The notes below the pieces were generated by a model. The model was not told the DNA's origin. It was given only the letters and a program-made list of their open reading frames with translations, and did no database searches. Shown in pieces: positions 8,265-16,896 of a stretch of 64,000 nt of DNA (the stretch's first letter is position 1; each line of letters opens with the position of its first letter). Location: the NCBI GenBank assembly GCA_023400405.1, contig JAEXFD010000030.1, forward strand, positions 1 to 64,000, in the 5' to 3' direction. The position numbers and the translations under genes are program-made. Source of the stretch: Pseudomonadota bacterium. Lineage in GTDB: Bacteria > Pseudomonadota > Alphaproteobacteria > Sphingomonadales > Sphingomonadaceae.

Positions 8265-8358
8265 GCGACGGATCGCGCCTCTGCAGGGACCGGCGCCTTC
8301 GCTTGGCAACGTTCTGGAAACACCGGCAAAATATCGCCCTCTCGCGGGGGAGTATGAA

Positions 8359-8982
8359 ATGCCGCGCCTGACCGAAGCCACCGCAGCCAAGCGCCGCGCG
8401 CACATCCTGCAGGCGGCGATGCGGCGCATTTACGATCAGGGCCTGCTTGCCACCTCGGTCGACGACGTCTGCGCCGAGGCAGCAATCAGCAAGGGCGCCT
8501 TCTACAGCCATTTCCCGAGCAAGGAGGCGTTGATCTACGCCGTGACCGACATGCTGTCGGACGAGCTCGGCCCGCTCGATTCGACCAGCCTGGAGCGCTT
8601 CGCCACGTCGATCTTTGAACGCCAGATCGAACCGGCGATGCAGCCGACCAATGCGCGGTTCGGCATCGAGATGATGGCCGCCAGCATCGCCGATGACGGC
8701 CTGCGCGAACGACTGATCGCCAATCTCGAGCGCTTCCGGGCCAGCGCGGAACGGGCGATGATCGAAATGGAGGCGACAGGGATCGCCCGTACGGGCTGCG
8801 ATCCGGCGGGAAGCGCCCTGACGCTTCAGGCCAATCTGCTGGGGATCCTCTGCCGCAACTCGGTCTGGACGGTGCAGGACGGCGCGGCAGTGCGGCGATC
8901 GATGCACCGGCTCGTCAATGCCCTGCTTGCGCCCACTGCCGAGGTCGAGCGCGTCGAAGCGTTAAGCGAACAGGCGGGTTAG
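8359..8982 (+). CDS. TetR/AcrR family transcriptional regulator
   Basis: A 207-residue regulator. Residues about 10-55 form the TetR helix-turn-helix: RRAHILQAAMRRIYDQG, then TSVDDVCAEAAISKGAFYSHFPSKEAL, which includes the near-invariant YxHFxSKE recognition segment. The C-terminal two thirds is the variable ligand-binding/dimer domain and gives no ligand clue. The ATG at 8359 has GGGGGAG just upstream; a nearby ATG at 8354 is out of frame. The 3' end overlaps the convergent amidotransferase gene by 21 bp. It may control the polyamine genes upstream or a gene elsewhere; there is no divergent partner to name a target. Confidence 0.9.
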   Translation: MPRLTEATAAKRRAHILQAAMRRIYDQGLLATSVDDVCAEAAISKGAFYSHFPSKEALIYAVTDMLSDELGPLDSTSLERFATSIFERQIEPAMQPTNARFGIEMMAASIADDGLRERLIANLERFRASAERAMIEMEATGIARTGCDPAGSALTLQANLLGILCRNSVWTVQDGAAVRRSMHRLVNALLAPTAEVERVEALSEQAG

Positions 8983-10854
8983 GCTCCGCTCGAGCATCAG
9001 CAACTGCCATAGAGTGCGGCCATGATCGGCGCGGCCGGCCTTGTGATCGACGGCCAGGGCCTCGATCGCGGCGAGATCGAACCAGCCGGTCTCCGCCAGC
9101 AGCCGCGATCGGCCGAGCGCGGCGGCTTCGTCGGCCAGTGCCTTGCGGAACCAGACGCTGATCGGCGTGACGAAGCCCATTTTGGGGCGATAGAGCACGT
9201 CCTTGGGCAGCCAGGGCTCCAATGCCTTCTTCATCAGCCATTTGCCCTGCCCCGCCCTAATCCGCAGCGAAGGCGGCAGTGTCGCCATGAACTGGACGAG
9301 GCGATAGTCGAGCAGCGGCTCGCGCGCCTCGAGACTCACTGCCATGCTGGTGCGATCGACCTTGGTGAGGATGTCGCCGGGCAGCCAGTGCTGGATGTCG
9401 GCATATTGGGCGCGATCCAGCGCGTCGCGCGCCGGAGCGCGGCGCATCGCGTCGGTATAGCGCTGCTCGGCCCGGTGCCCGGCCAGCGCGCCGCGCATCG
9501 CCTCGCTGTAGAGCCGGTGGCGCAGCTCGGGTGCGGTGACGCCGACGGCCTTGGGATAGGCATATTCGCCATTCTCGGCGAGCGCGAGCAGCGTCGTCTT
9601 GGCCCGAAAGGGCCGCGGCGCCCAATCGGCCTTGGGATAGAAGCGGCCGAGCGTGCCGAACAGCCGGGTGCGCAACCCCTCGGGCAGCAGCGCACGGGCG
9701 CGTTCCTCGGCAGCGAAGAAGCGATAGCGGCGATAGCCGGCCAGCGCCTCGTCCGCCCCGTCGCCCGAAAGCGCGACGGTGACGCTCTCGCGCGCCAGCT
9801 CGCACACGCGATAAGTGGGCAGCGCCGAGGCATCGGCAAAGGGCTCGTCGAAGGCGGCGACCAGCGTATCGATCAGCGCGAAATCGTCAGCCGCGACCTT
9901 GCGCTCTTGGTGCCGGGTGGCGAAGCGCTGGGCGATCTGCTCGGCATAGGCAGTCTCGTCATGATCGGCCTCGTCGAAGCCGATCGTGCAGGTCTTCACG
10001 GCGCTGCGGCTCGCCTCGGCCATCAGCGCGACCACCGCGCTGCTATCGACCCCGCCGGAGAGGAAGGCGCCGAGCGGGACATCGGCGATCATGCGCGAGC
10101 GGACCGCGGCGCGCATCAGGTCGATCAGCTCGGCTTCGAGATCGCGGGTGCGCCCGGTCGCGCGGTTCGAGAAGTCGATGTCCCACCAGCGCACCGGCTC
10201 GGGCACGGGCTTGCCGCGTTCGAGCAGGAGGAAATGGCCGGCAGGGAGCTTCTTCACGCCCGCCAGGATCGAGGCATCGTCGGGGACGTAGCCGAGGCCG
10301 AGATAGTCCTCGACCGCGCGGAAATCGGGCGTGCGGCGGAACAGCGGGTGGGCAAGCAGCCCCTTGAGCTCCGAGGCGAAGGCGACGGCGCCGTCCGACA
10401 GCTCGGCATAATGGAGCGGCTTCACCCCGAAGCGATCGCGCGCGAGGAACAGGCTCTTGGCCTTGGCGTCATAGAGCGCGAAGGCGAACATGCCGTTCAG
10501 CCGATCGAGCATCCGCGGCCCCCAGGCGCGCCAGCCATGGAGCAGCACTTCCGTGTCGCTGTCGGTGAGGAAGCGCGCGCCCTTGGCCTCCAGTTCGGCA
10601 CGGACTTCGCCGAAATTATAGATCTCGCCGTTGAACACCACGATCGCCGACTGGTCGGGCAGGGCCATCGGCTGGACGCCGCCTTCGAGATCGATGATCG
10701 CCAGGCGGCGATGGCCGAGCGCGACGCCGGGGGCAGACCACACCCCGGCCCCGTCGGGCCCGCGATGCGCGATCGCGTCGGTCATCAGCACGACGCGCGC
10801 GGGATCGACCGGCTTGGCCAGCGCGGGATAGTAAAGGCCGGCGATGCCGCACAT
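8962..10854 (-). CDS. XrtA system-associated amidotransferase (asparagine synthetase B-like)
   Basis: A 630-residue class II glutamine amidotransferase/AsnB-fold protein of the exosortase-A-associated group. The mature N-terminal nucleophile is Cys2 (MCGIAGLYY). RGPDG and FNGEIYN are the glutaminase motifs and SGGVDSSA is the ATP-pyrophosphatase P-loop. In this group the product is thought to be an amidated sugar or peptide in exopolysaccharide assembly rather than free asparagine. The start must be the ATG at 10854, because Cys has to follow Met; a GGGGGA site is upstream. It is the last gene of the leftward XrtA unit, 84 bp after xrtA. The group assignment rests on context. Confidence 0.9.
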   Translation of the reverse strand: MCGIAGLYYPALAKPVDPARVVLMTDAIAHRGPDGAGVWSAPGVALGHRRLAIIDLEGGVQPMALPDQSAIVVFNGEIYNFGEVRAELEAKGARFLTDSDTEVLLHGWRAWGPRMLDRLNGMFAFALYDAKAKSLFLARDRFGVKPLHYAELSDGAVAFASELKGLLAHPLFRRTPDFRAVEDYLGLGYVPDDASILAGVKKLPAGHFLLLERGKPVPEPVRWWDIDFSNRATGRTRDLEAELIDLMRAAVRSRMIADVPLGAFLSGGVDSSAVVALMAEASRSAVKTCTIGFDEADHDETAYAEQIAQRFATRHQERKVAADDFALIDTLVAAFDEPFADASALPTYRVCELARESVTVALSGDGADEALAGYRRYRFFAAEERARALLPEGLRTRLFGTLGRFYPKADWAPRPFRAKTTLLALAENGEYAYPKAVGVTAPELRHRLYSEAMRGALAGHRAEQRYTDAMRRAPARDALDRAQYADIQHWLPGDILTKVDRTSMAVSLEAREPLLDYRLVQFMATLPPSLRIRAGQGKWLMKKALEPWLPKDVLYRPKMGFVTPISVWFRKALADEAAALGRSRLLAETGWFDLAAIEALAVDHKAGRADHGRTLWQLLMLERSLTRLFA

Positions 10855-10938
10855 TTGTCGGGCGTTCCCCCAAAACTTGCTCGGCCCGCCTTTGCCTTTC
10901 GCTCGACCGCGGCACAAGGCCGGGTTCGGCGCGCGAGG

Positions 10939-12471
10939 TCAGCGCCGGCCGGAAACGCGGTCGGCGACATCCTCGATCGGCCCAACCGCATCGAGGAAGG
11001 CGCGGATCGTGGCGTCGGCGTGATTGTCGGCTCCCTGTTCGGCCGAGACCAGCACCGCGACCGCCGCCTGGCGCCCGCCGAGCAGCTTGGCGCGCAGCGT
11101 CTCCAGCTTCACCCGCTTGTCGCTGCCGGTGAGCACGTCGCCGATCCGGTACCAAGTGATCACTTCGCGCTCGACATGGCCGGGGCCGGTCATCCGCATC
11201 GCCGCGCCGCGCCGCACGGGACCGAGATCCTCGATCCGCACCCATTTGTCGTTCTCGCGGATCGCGCCGATGCCGAAGCCGACCAGCTCGGCGCCTTCGC
11301 GTTGATTGGCATAGGCGGCGATCGCGAGGTCGACGGTGTGGCCCTGCGCGTCAGCATAGCGCCCCTGAAGCTGGCGATCGGCGCCGGGGTAATGCGGCTG
11401 CCACGGCACGCCCACCGGCGCGACCTGATGCCAGCCCGGCACGGCAGGCAAGGCGGGCGCCGGCGGCAACGCGTCGGCGCGCGCGGCATTGTAGTTGCCC
11501 CAGGCGAGGAACAGGCTCGCGACCAGGAGCACGAGCAGGCTGCCCACCGCCGGATCGACGCGGCGACGCGGCGGGGCTTGCAGGCGCGCGGGATCGAACC
11601 AGGGCGCGTCGGGATCGCGATCGAAGCCCTTCCAGCCGATCGCAAGGACCGCGGCCATCACCAGTCCGAAGAAGAGCCAGCCATAGACGATATGGTCGAA
11701 GCCCGTCGCCGCCTCCACCGAGGTCCACCAGGCGGCATAGATCGTCCCGAAGGCGCGCAGGCCGTTCGCCAGCACCGGCACGATCAGCGCGGCGACCATG
11801 AAGGCCGCGCGCCGTCGCCACGAGACATAGCAGACATTGGCGACGAGCACGCCGAACGCGATCATCGCGATCAGGAACTTGGCGCCCGAACAGGCCTCGG
11901 CGACTTCGAAATAGCCGTTCGACGTGGTGATCAGCACGCCATCGACGCTCGCCGGCACGCCGAACAAGTGCAGCAGCGGCATCACCATGGCGATGGTGAT
12001 CCCCTGCAGCGGCTCCTCGAGGAAATCGCCGAACGGCACGAGGAAGCCCATGTAGCAGAGCGGAAACAGCAGCGCGCGCGCGACATTGGGGCCGAGCACG
12101 GTGACGACCGCCCCCTGTAGCATCAGCACCAGCCCGGCATGGCGGAACAGCGCGACGCTCGCGGCATCGCCGAGCATCCAGCCGAGGCCCCCCGCAGCCA
12201 CGAGCGCGATTCCAGGCCACCAGCCCTGCGGCGGCACCCGGACGAGTTCGCGGCGCCGCTGCCAGACCAGCCAGCCGATCACCGGCGCGATGAACAGGCA
12301 ATGGCCGAAGGTGGTGTTGGTCCAATAGATGCGCGCGAGATCGGCGGTGTCGCGGTAGAAGAGCACGAGCAGCGCGGTCCACACGCCGAGCAGAAGCGAT
12401 GCATGCCATTGCCAGCGCGCGTCGAAGGCGGGCGCGGCCGGTACCGCGGCACGGGCAGCCGCGGCCGTCAT
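10939..12471 (-). CDS. xrtA: exosortase A fused to EpsI domain
   Basis: A 510-residue inner-membrane protein. The N-terminal part (about 20-280) is the eight-helix exosortase, the transpeptidase-like enzyme that processes PEP-CTERM proteins. Its putative catalytic triad is visible as C194 (AEACSG), R239 (NGLRAFG) and H260 (FDHIVYGW). After a cytoplasmic linker (PRRRVDP) and one more helix (about 309-325), residues 330-510 match the EpsI family, a periplasmic domain with WHQV...W and ITWYRIG motifs seen in exopolysaccharide loci. Fusion of XrtA and EpsI is the usual sphingomonad form. ATG 12471 overlaps the preceding glycosyltransferase stop by ATGA. No PEP-CTERM target protein is encoded in this window. 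Confidence 0.95.
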   Translation of the reverse strand: MTAAAARAAVPAAPAFDARWQWHASLLLGVWTALLVLFYRDTADLARIYWTNTTFGHCLFIAPVIGWLVWQRRRELVRVPPQGWWPGIALVAAGGLGWMLGDAASVALFRHAGLVLMLQGAVVTVLGPNVARALLFPLCYMGFLVPFGDFLEEPLQGITIAMVMPLLHLFGVPASVDGVLITTSNGYFEVAEACSGAKFLIAMIAFGVLVANVCYVSWRRRAAFMVAALIVPVLANGLRAFGTIYAAWWTSVEAATGFDHIVYGWLFFGLVMAAVLAIGWKGFDRDPDAPWFDPARLQAPPRRRVDPAVGSLLVLLVASLFLAWGNYNAARADALPPAPALPAVPGWHQVAPVGVPWQPHYPGADRQLQGRYADAQGHTVDLAIAAYANQREGAELVGFGIGAIRENDKWVRIEDLGPVRRGAAMRMTGPGHVEREVITWYRIGDVLTGSDKRVKLETLRAKLLGGRQAAVAVLVSAEQGADNHADATIRAFLDAVGPIEDVADRVSGRR

Positions 12472-13682
12472 GCCGCCTGCATCGCCGGGCTGGAAGACCT
12501 GGGCGATGCGCCGAGCAGATTGTCGAGCGGCGCCAGCCGGGCATCCCAGCCATAGCGCGCGATCACCTGCCCACGCGCCGCGCGTCCCAGCTCCTCGGCC
12601 TCGGCTCGATTGGCGAGCAGCCGGTCTACCTGATCGGCGATCTCCGCTGCATTGGCCCCGACGCGGATCGTCCCGCGATGATCGATGCCGGTCGCGGCGG
12701 CTTCGGAAGCCATAACGGGCCGCGCCATCGCCATGCCTTCGAGCACCTTGTTCTGGATGCCGCGCGCGAGCTTGAGCGGCGCGACGACCACGGCCGCCGC
12801 CGCGAGCCAGCCGCGCATGTCCGCGACTTCGCCGACGATCCGCACGCCGGGCCGCTTGCCGAGGGCAATAACGGCCTCGGTCGGGCTGCGGCCCACGACG
12901 AGCAATTCGGCCTCGGGACGATGCTCGCGGACGCGCGGAAGGATTTCCTCGGCAAACCAGGTCACGCCTTCGATATTGGGGCGATAGTCCATCTGGCCGG
13001 TGAACAGCAGCGCGGCCGGGCCCATCTCGACCGGAGCGAAAGCCGCGGCAGGGTCGAAATGGCCGGTGTCGATGCCGTTCTCGACCACTTCGACGCGGTC
13101 GGCGCCGGTGCGGGCGCGGAACAGCTCGGCCTCGGCGGCGCTGACGAACAGGCTGGCGTCCGCGCGCGCGGCGACCGCGCGCTCATGGGCGAGCAGCAGC
13201 CGTGCCTCGCGGGCGAGCATCCACGCCATCGGCCCGCGCGCGCCGTCGGCATAGGCTGCGAACTTGGCCGAATCCATATCGACGAAATCCATGATCACGC
13301 GCTGGCGTGCATCGTCGGGCAGATATTGCGCCATCTGGCTCGAGAAGACGTAGATCGTCTCGATCGGATGCCGGGCCAGCATCCCCTGCACCGCCCTGCG
13401 CATCCCGCCATCGTCGAACGCCGCGAGCGATACCGGCCGGCGCGAGACCAGCGCTTCGATCGCGGCGCGTGCCTGGCCTTTGCCACGCCAGACGATCGCC
13501 CGCTCGCCGATTTCGCCGAGCAGGCCCTGGTCGCCGGCGAGGTCCGCCGGATTGTCGGCAAAGGCCGCGAGATGGACGCGGTGGTTTTGCGCCAGGTGCT
13601 TGAGAATATGAAAGCTGCGGATCTTGTCGCCGCGATCGGGCGGATAGGGCGCGCGGTGGGCGAGAAACAAGATGTCGCCCAT
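12468..13682 (-). CDS. XrtA/PEP-CTERM-associated glycosyltransferase
   Basis: A 404-residue GT-B fold glycosyltransferase (GT4-like) of the exosortase-associated 'sugar transferase' family. The N-terminus MGDILFLAHRAPYPPDRGDK is the family hallmark. The donor-binding half has VENGIDTGHF, LLFTGQMDYRPNIEG and a C-terminal APLKLARGIQNKVLEGMAM stretch that contacts the nucleotide sugar. It would add a sugar to the lipid-linked exopolysaccharide repeat unit at the inner leaflet. Its ATG shares one base with the stop of the FemAB gene (TGATG). The sugar transferred is unknown. Confidence 0.92.
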   Translation of the reverse strand: MGDILFLAHRAPYPPDRGDKIRSFHILKHLAQNHRVHLAAFADNPADLAGDQGLLGEIGERAIVWRGKGQARAAIEALVSRRPVSLAAFDDGGMRRAVQGMLARHPIETIYVFSSQMAQYLPDDARQRVIMDFVDMDSAKFAAYADGARGPMAWMLAREARLLLAHERAVAARADASLFVSAAEAELFRARTGADRVEVVENGIDTGHFDPAAAFAPVEMGPAALLFTGQMDYRPNIEGVTWFAEEILPRVREHRPEAELLVVGRSPTEAVIALGKRPGVRIVGEVADMRGWLAAAAVVVAPLKLARGIQNKVLEGMAMARPVMASEAAATGIDHRGTIRVGANAAEIADQVDRLLANRAEAEELGRAARGQVIARYGWDARLAPLDNLLGASPRSSSPAMQAA

Positions 13683-14755
13683 CAGCCCAGGCCTTTGGCG
13701 ATCACCGGGCCGATGCGATTGGCGACGAACAGCGGCAGCCGCTTCCACAGCGCGATCTTGAGCCGGTATTTGGGATTGAGCGGGCTCGCATCGCGGGCCT
13801 GCGCGCCCTCTGCGACGCGATCGTAATAGACCAGCGGCTCGCCCTTGAAGCCCCAATTCTTCTTGAACGCGGCCGGGCCCGAACCGACCTTCGAGCGCCC
13901 GAAATCGAAGCGCCGGCAGCCGCGGGTGCGGGCGTGGCGCATCAGCTCGAAATACATCCGGTCGTTGGCCCGCAAGGCGCGCGCCGCGAAGGTGCCGCCG
14001 CCCCAATAGGGATAGACCGTGCCCTTCCAATAGAGGCTGAGCACGCTCGCCACCGGCGCGCCGGCGTGGTGCACCGTCAGGATGTCCGCCGACTGCCCGA
14101 ATTCGCGCAGCACTTCGGCGAACAGCCGCCGCGGGAAAACCGGCGTGCCGAGATTGCGCACCGACTCGGCATAGACTGCGTAATGCGCCTTCAGGTCCTC
14201 GGGGCCGCCGCCGAAACGGATGTCGAGCGCGGTATCGAGCGCCTTGCGTATCTCGGCCCGCTGCTTGCGCGGGATGGCGAGCAGCTGCGCGTCGTCGTCA
14301 GAGGCGAGATCGGCGACGAAGCCGAGATAATGGCTGTCATCCACCTGCCATTCCGGTCCCGGCCGCGCGCCGCCGCGCACTTCCATCGAAGTGCAGCCGA
14401 GGTCCTGTGCGATCCGCCAGGATTCGGCGGCGAGCAGCCCGACGATCCGCGCATCGTCGGCAAGGATGCCGCCATCGACGCCGAAGCCGGCGGAGACGAG
14501 CACCTTGCCGAACAGCGCCGAGCGCACTTCGGTGAGCGGCATCACGCCGACGACATCGCCCCGCGCGCCCTCGGCGACGAGATAATGGCTGCGCTGGCCG
14601 CATCCGCGGGCCACCGCCACGCTCCACGCCGGCAAGTGGAACGGCGAACCCCGGTCATGATCGTGGACATAGGCGCCGATCCGCGCGCGCTCGATCACGT
14701 CCTCGAGATCGGCGACGCGCAAGCTCACGGGACGGCTGAGCATCGGCGCGTTCAC
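13682..14755 (-). CDS. FemAB family XrtA/PEP-CTERM-associated protein
   Basis: A 357-residue protein with two GNAT-like halves, as in FemA/FemB aminoacyltransferases. The C-terminal half holds RANDRMYFELMRHARTRG followed by FDFGRSKVGSGPAAFKKNWGF, the strongest family signature. In this locus type it probably acylates or aminoacylates a sugar or lipid carrier of the exopolysaccharide; no acceptor is established. Start is GTG 14755, overlapping the deacetylase stop as GTGA. An internal ATG 12 bases later is an alternative with little effect on the protein. Confidence 0.9.
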   Translation of the reverse strand: MNAPMLSRPVSLRVADLEDVIERARIGAYVHDHDRGSPFHLPAWSVAVARGCGQRSHYLVAEGARGDVVGVMPLTEVRSALFGKVLVSAGFGVDGGILADDARIVGLLAAESWRIAQDLGCTSMEVRGGARPGPEWQVDDSHYLGFVADLASDDDAQLLAIPRKQRAEIRKALDTALDIRFGGGPEDLKAHYAVYAESVRNLGTPVFPRRLFAEVLREFGQSADILTVHHAGAPVASVLSLYWKGTVYPYWGGGTFAARALRANDRMYFELMRHARTRGCRRFDFGRSKVGSGPAAFKKNWGFKGEPLVYYDRVAEGAQARDASPLNPKYRLKIALWKRLPLFVANRIGPVIAKGLG

Positions 14756-15594
14756 GCGAGCTTCTCCGCCTCGCGCGCCGCGATTGCGTCCATCCGGCCC
14801 CAGTCATGCGCGGCAATCAATTTGCGAAGCTTGCCCGCCATCGCGCCGAGCCGGCTGTAATGGCGCAGCTTCGACTTGAGCGGAGCGTCGCGAACCCGCG
14901 GCTGGCCCGGATCGATCTCCCAGGGATGGAAGAAGAACACCGCCGGCTGCGCCGCCGCATTCGCCGCACGCACCGCCCGGCGCGTCACGCCCCCGGGCAA
15001 CAGGCGAAAAAAGCCCCCGCCGGTGGTGACTTCACGCCCGGCAAAACGGGCAAGCGTGATCGGAATTTCGACCAGTGCCGCATCGGCGACCGGGCGAAAC
15101 GTCGTGCGCGGCGCATCGGGCCAGCCATAATGATCGTGGCGGATCGGTGCGACGCTGGAGGAATAGGCATAGCCTTGCTCGGCGAGGATCTCATGCGCCC
15201 AGGGCGTGCGGTGATCGATCGAGAAGCTCGGCGCGCGATAGCCGGTGACCTCGACGCCCGCGGCATTTTCGATCGTCCCGCGCGATCGCTCGAGGTCGGC
15301 GCGAAACTGCGCGGGCGTCATCGCGAAGACGCGCTGGTGCTCCCAGCCGTGGCTGGCGATTTCGTGACCGGCCTCGGCAATGCGGCGCAAGAGCGCCGGA
15401 TAGCGTTCGGCCACCCAGCCCAGCGTGAAGAAGGTCGCCTTGACGCCGCTCTCGGCGAACAGCGCCAGCACGCGATCGGTATTGGCCTCGACGCGGTGCT
15501 CGACCACGTCCCAATGCTCGCGCCGGATCGTGCGTTCGAACGCACCGACCTGGAACCAGTCCTCGACGTCCACCGAAAGGGCGTTGGTCACCAC
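14752..15594 (-). CDS. XrtA system polysaccharide deacetylase
   Basis: A 280-residue NodB-fold deacetylase with a C-terminal DUF3473-type extension, the form found in PEP-CTERM/XrtA loci. Metal and catalytic motifs are visible: SVDVEDWF (catalytic Asp-Asp pair near residues 9-12), SHGWEHQ with the zinc histidines, YRAPSFS and a late FFFHPWEID. It should remove N-acetyl groups from the exopolysaccharide. No signal peptide is evident, so it may act on lipid-linked intermediates in the cytoplasm. Two adjacent GTG codons (15594 and 15591) compete for the start. The stop overlaps femAB by GTGA and the upstream ATPase ends 5 bases away. Confidence 0.92.
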   Translation of the reverse strand: MVTNALSVDVEDWFQVGAFERTIRREHWDVVEHRVEANTDRVLALFAESGVKATFFTLGWVAERYPALLRRIAEAGHEIASHGWEHQRVFAMTPAQFRADLERSRGTIENAAGVEVTGYRAPSFSIDHRTPWAHEILAEQGYAYSSSVAPIRHDHYGWPDAPRTTFRPVADAALVEIPITLARFAGREVTTGGGFFRLLPGGVTRRAVRAANAAAQPAVFFFHPWEIDPGQPRVRDAPLKSKLRHYSRLGAMAGKLRKLIAAHDWGRMDAIAAREAEKLA

Positions 15595-15599
15595 CGGCT

Positions 15600-16880
15600 T
15601 CAGGCCGCGTTGCCGCGCACCGCCGAGAGGTCCGGACGCCCCCTGCCCTCGCCCTGCTCGACCCAGTCGACAAGGAGGGTCAGCACGCGGCGCAGCGCCT
15701 CGTCCTGCTCGCGCACCTGGTGCTCGAGCTCGGCGATGCGGCGGTGGAGCGCCATGTCCGGCTCGGGCGCAACGGCGGCGGGAGCCGGACGCAATGGCAT
15801 CGGCTCGGGCGGACTGGACGGCGTCGGCGTGCCCATCGAAAGCGGCGCGACCGCTGGCGCTTCGACCGGCTCGGCGGGTTCGGCAGAGGGGGGCGCCGCC
15901 GCGGCAAGCTCGGGCGCAAATTCGGCAGCGAACTCGGTGTCGGCCAGCGGCGCAGGATCGAGCGCCGGCCCGGGCTCTGCAGCCTGGGTCTCCGGCTCGG
16001 CTTCGGGCGCAGCGACCGGCTCCGGCTTCGGCGCCGGGGAAGCCGGCACCGGTGCCGGCGCGGCTCCGGGCATGTCCTGGTCGAGATCGGCGATCACGGT
16101 GAGGATCTCGTCGGCCCCGAACGTATCGATCTGCTCGACCGACCCGAACAGCAGCACCCGAGTCGCGAGCTGGTTGACGCGCCGCGGCGATCCGCCCGAC
16201 CAGCGATGCATCGCCAGGATCGCGTCATTGGTGAAGCGCGGCCGGCCGCGCCAGCCGACTCGGCTCAACCGGTGGATCAGATAGGGCTCGATCTCTTCGG
16301 GCCCCATCGGTTCGAGATGATGCATCGCGATCACGCGCTGGCGCAACTGCTCGAGCTTGCGATCGGCGAGCGCGACCCGGAATTCGGGCTGGCCGAGCAG
16401 GAATATCTGCAGCAGCGGATAGCCGCCCGCCTGGAAATTGGAGAGCATGCGCAGCTCCTCCAGGCTCTCGATCGGCAGCGCCTGCGCCTCGTCGATCACC
16501 AGCAGCGTCCGCCGTCCGGTGCAGGCGACGTCATGCAGACCGCGCTCGATCGCCTCGAGCAGTTCGGCCTTGGGCAGATGGGCGGGATCGACGCCCAGCC
16601 CGCGACAGACCAGCCGAAGCAGGTCCTCGGGCTTCACCTGGGTGGAGACGATCTTGATGACGTTCAGCCGCTCGCGATCGATCTGGCCGAGCAGGTGCCC
16701 CATCAGCGTGGTCTTGCCCACGCCGGGATCGCCAGTGATCACCACGAAGCCCTCGCCCTGGCTCAGGCCATAGCCGAGATAGGCCATCGCCTTGCGGTGC
16801 GTGGCGGTATCGAACCAGAAATGCGGATCGGGGGTCAGCTGGAAGGGCCGGCCGCTCAGTCCATAATGATCGTCGTACAT
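15600..16880 (-). CDS. XrtA system-associated ATPase (ExeA/GspA-like)
   Basis: A 426-residue AAA ATPase. Walker A is GDPGVGKTT (50-58) and Walker B LLVIDEAQA; the sensor region GGSPRRVNQLA closes the AAA module at about 245. The MYDDHYGLSGRPFQLTPDP start is diagnostic of the 'putative secretion ATPase, PEP-CTERM locus' family. Residues about 280-375 form a Pro/Ala/Glu-rich linker of low complexity, and the tail (about 380-415) is a short coiled coil (RRIAELEHQVREQDEALRRVL). Beyond family members such as ExeA, whose role is assembly of secretion machinery, its task in exopolysaccharide export is unproven. The gene lies 16 bp after the outer-membrane protein gene. Confidence 0.9.
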   Translation of the reverse strand: MYDDHYGLSGRPFQLTPDPHFWFDTATHRKAMAYLGYGLSQGEGFVVITGDPGVGKTTLMGHLLGQIDRERLNVIKIVSTQVKPEDLLRLVCRGLGVDPAHLPKAELLEAIERGLHDVACTGRRTLLVIDEAQALPIESLEELRMLSNFQAGGYPLLQIFLLGQPEFRVALADRKLEQLRQRVIAMHHLEPMGPEEIEPYLIHRLSRVGWRGRPRFTNDAILAMHRWSGGSPRRVNQLATRVLLFGSVEQIDTFGADEILTVIADLDQDMPGAAPAPVPASPAPKPEPVAAPEAEPETQAAEPGPALDPAPLADTEFAAEFAPELAAAAPPSAEPAEPVEAPAVAPLSMGTPTPSSPPEPMPLRPAPAAVAPEPDMALHRRIAELEHQVREQDEALRRVLTLLVDWVEQGEGRGRPDLSAVRGNAA

Positions 16881-16896
16881 GTCTGTGCCTTGACCC

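Noticed and set aside
9022..12120. A 1032-codon open frame on the plus strand opposite the amidotransferase and xrtA genes
   Set aside because: It is a GC-driven antisense shadow: composition is Arg/Gly/Ala/His-heavy with no domain, and the opposite strand carries two recognisable genes with intact catalytic motifs.
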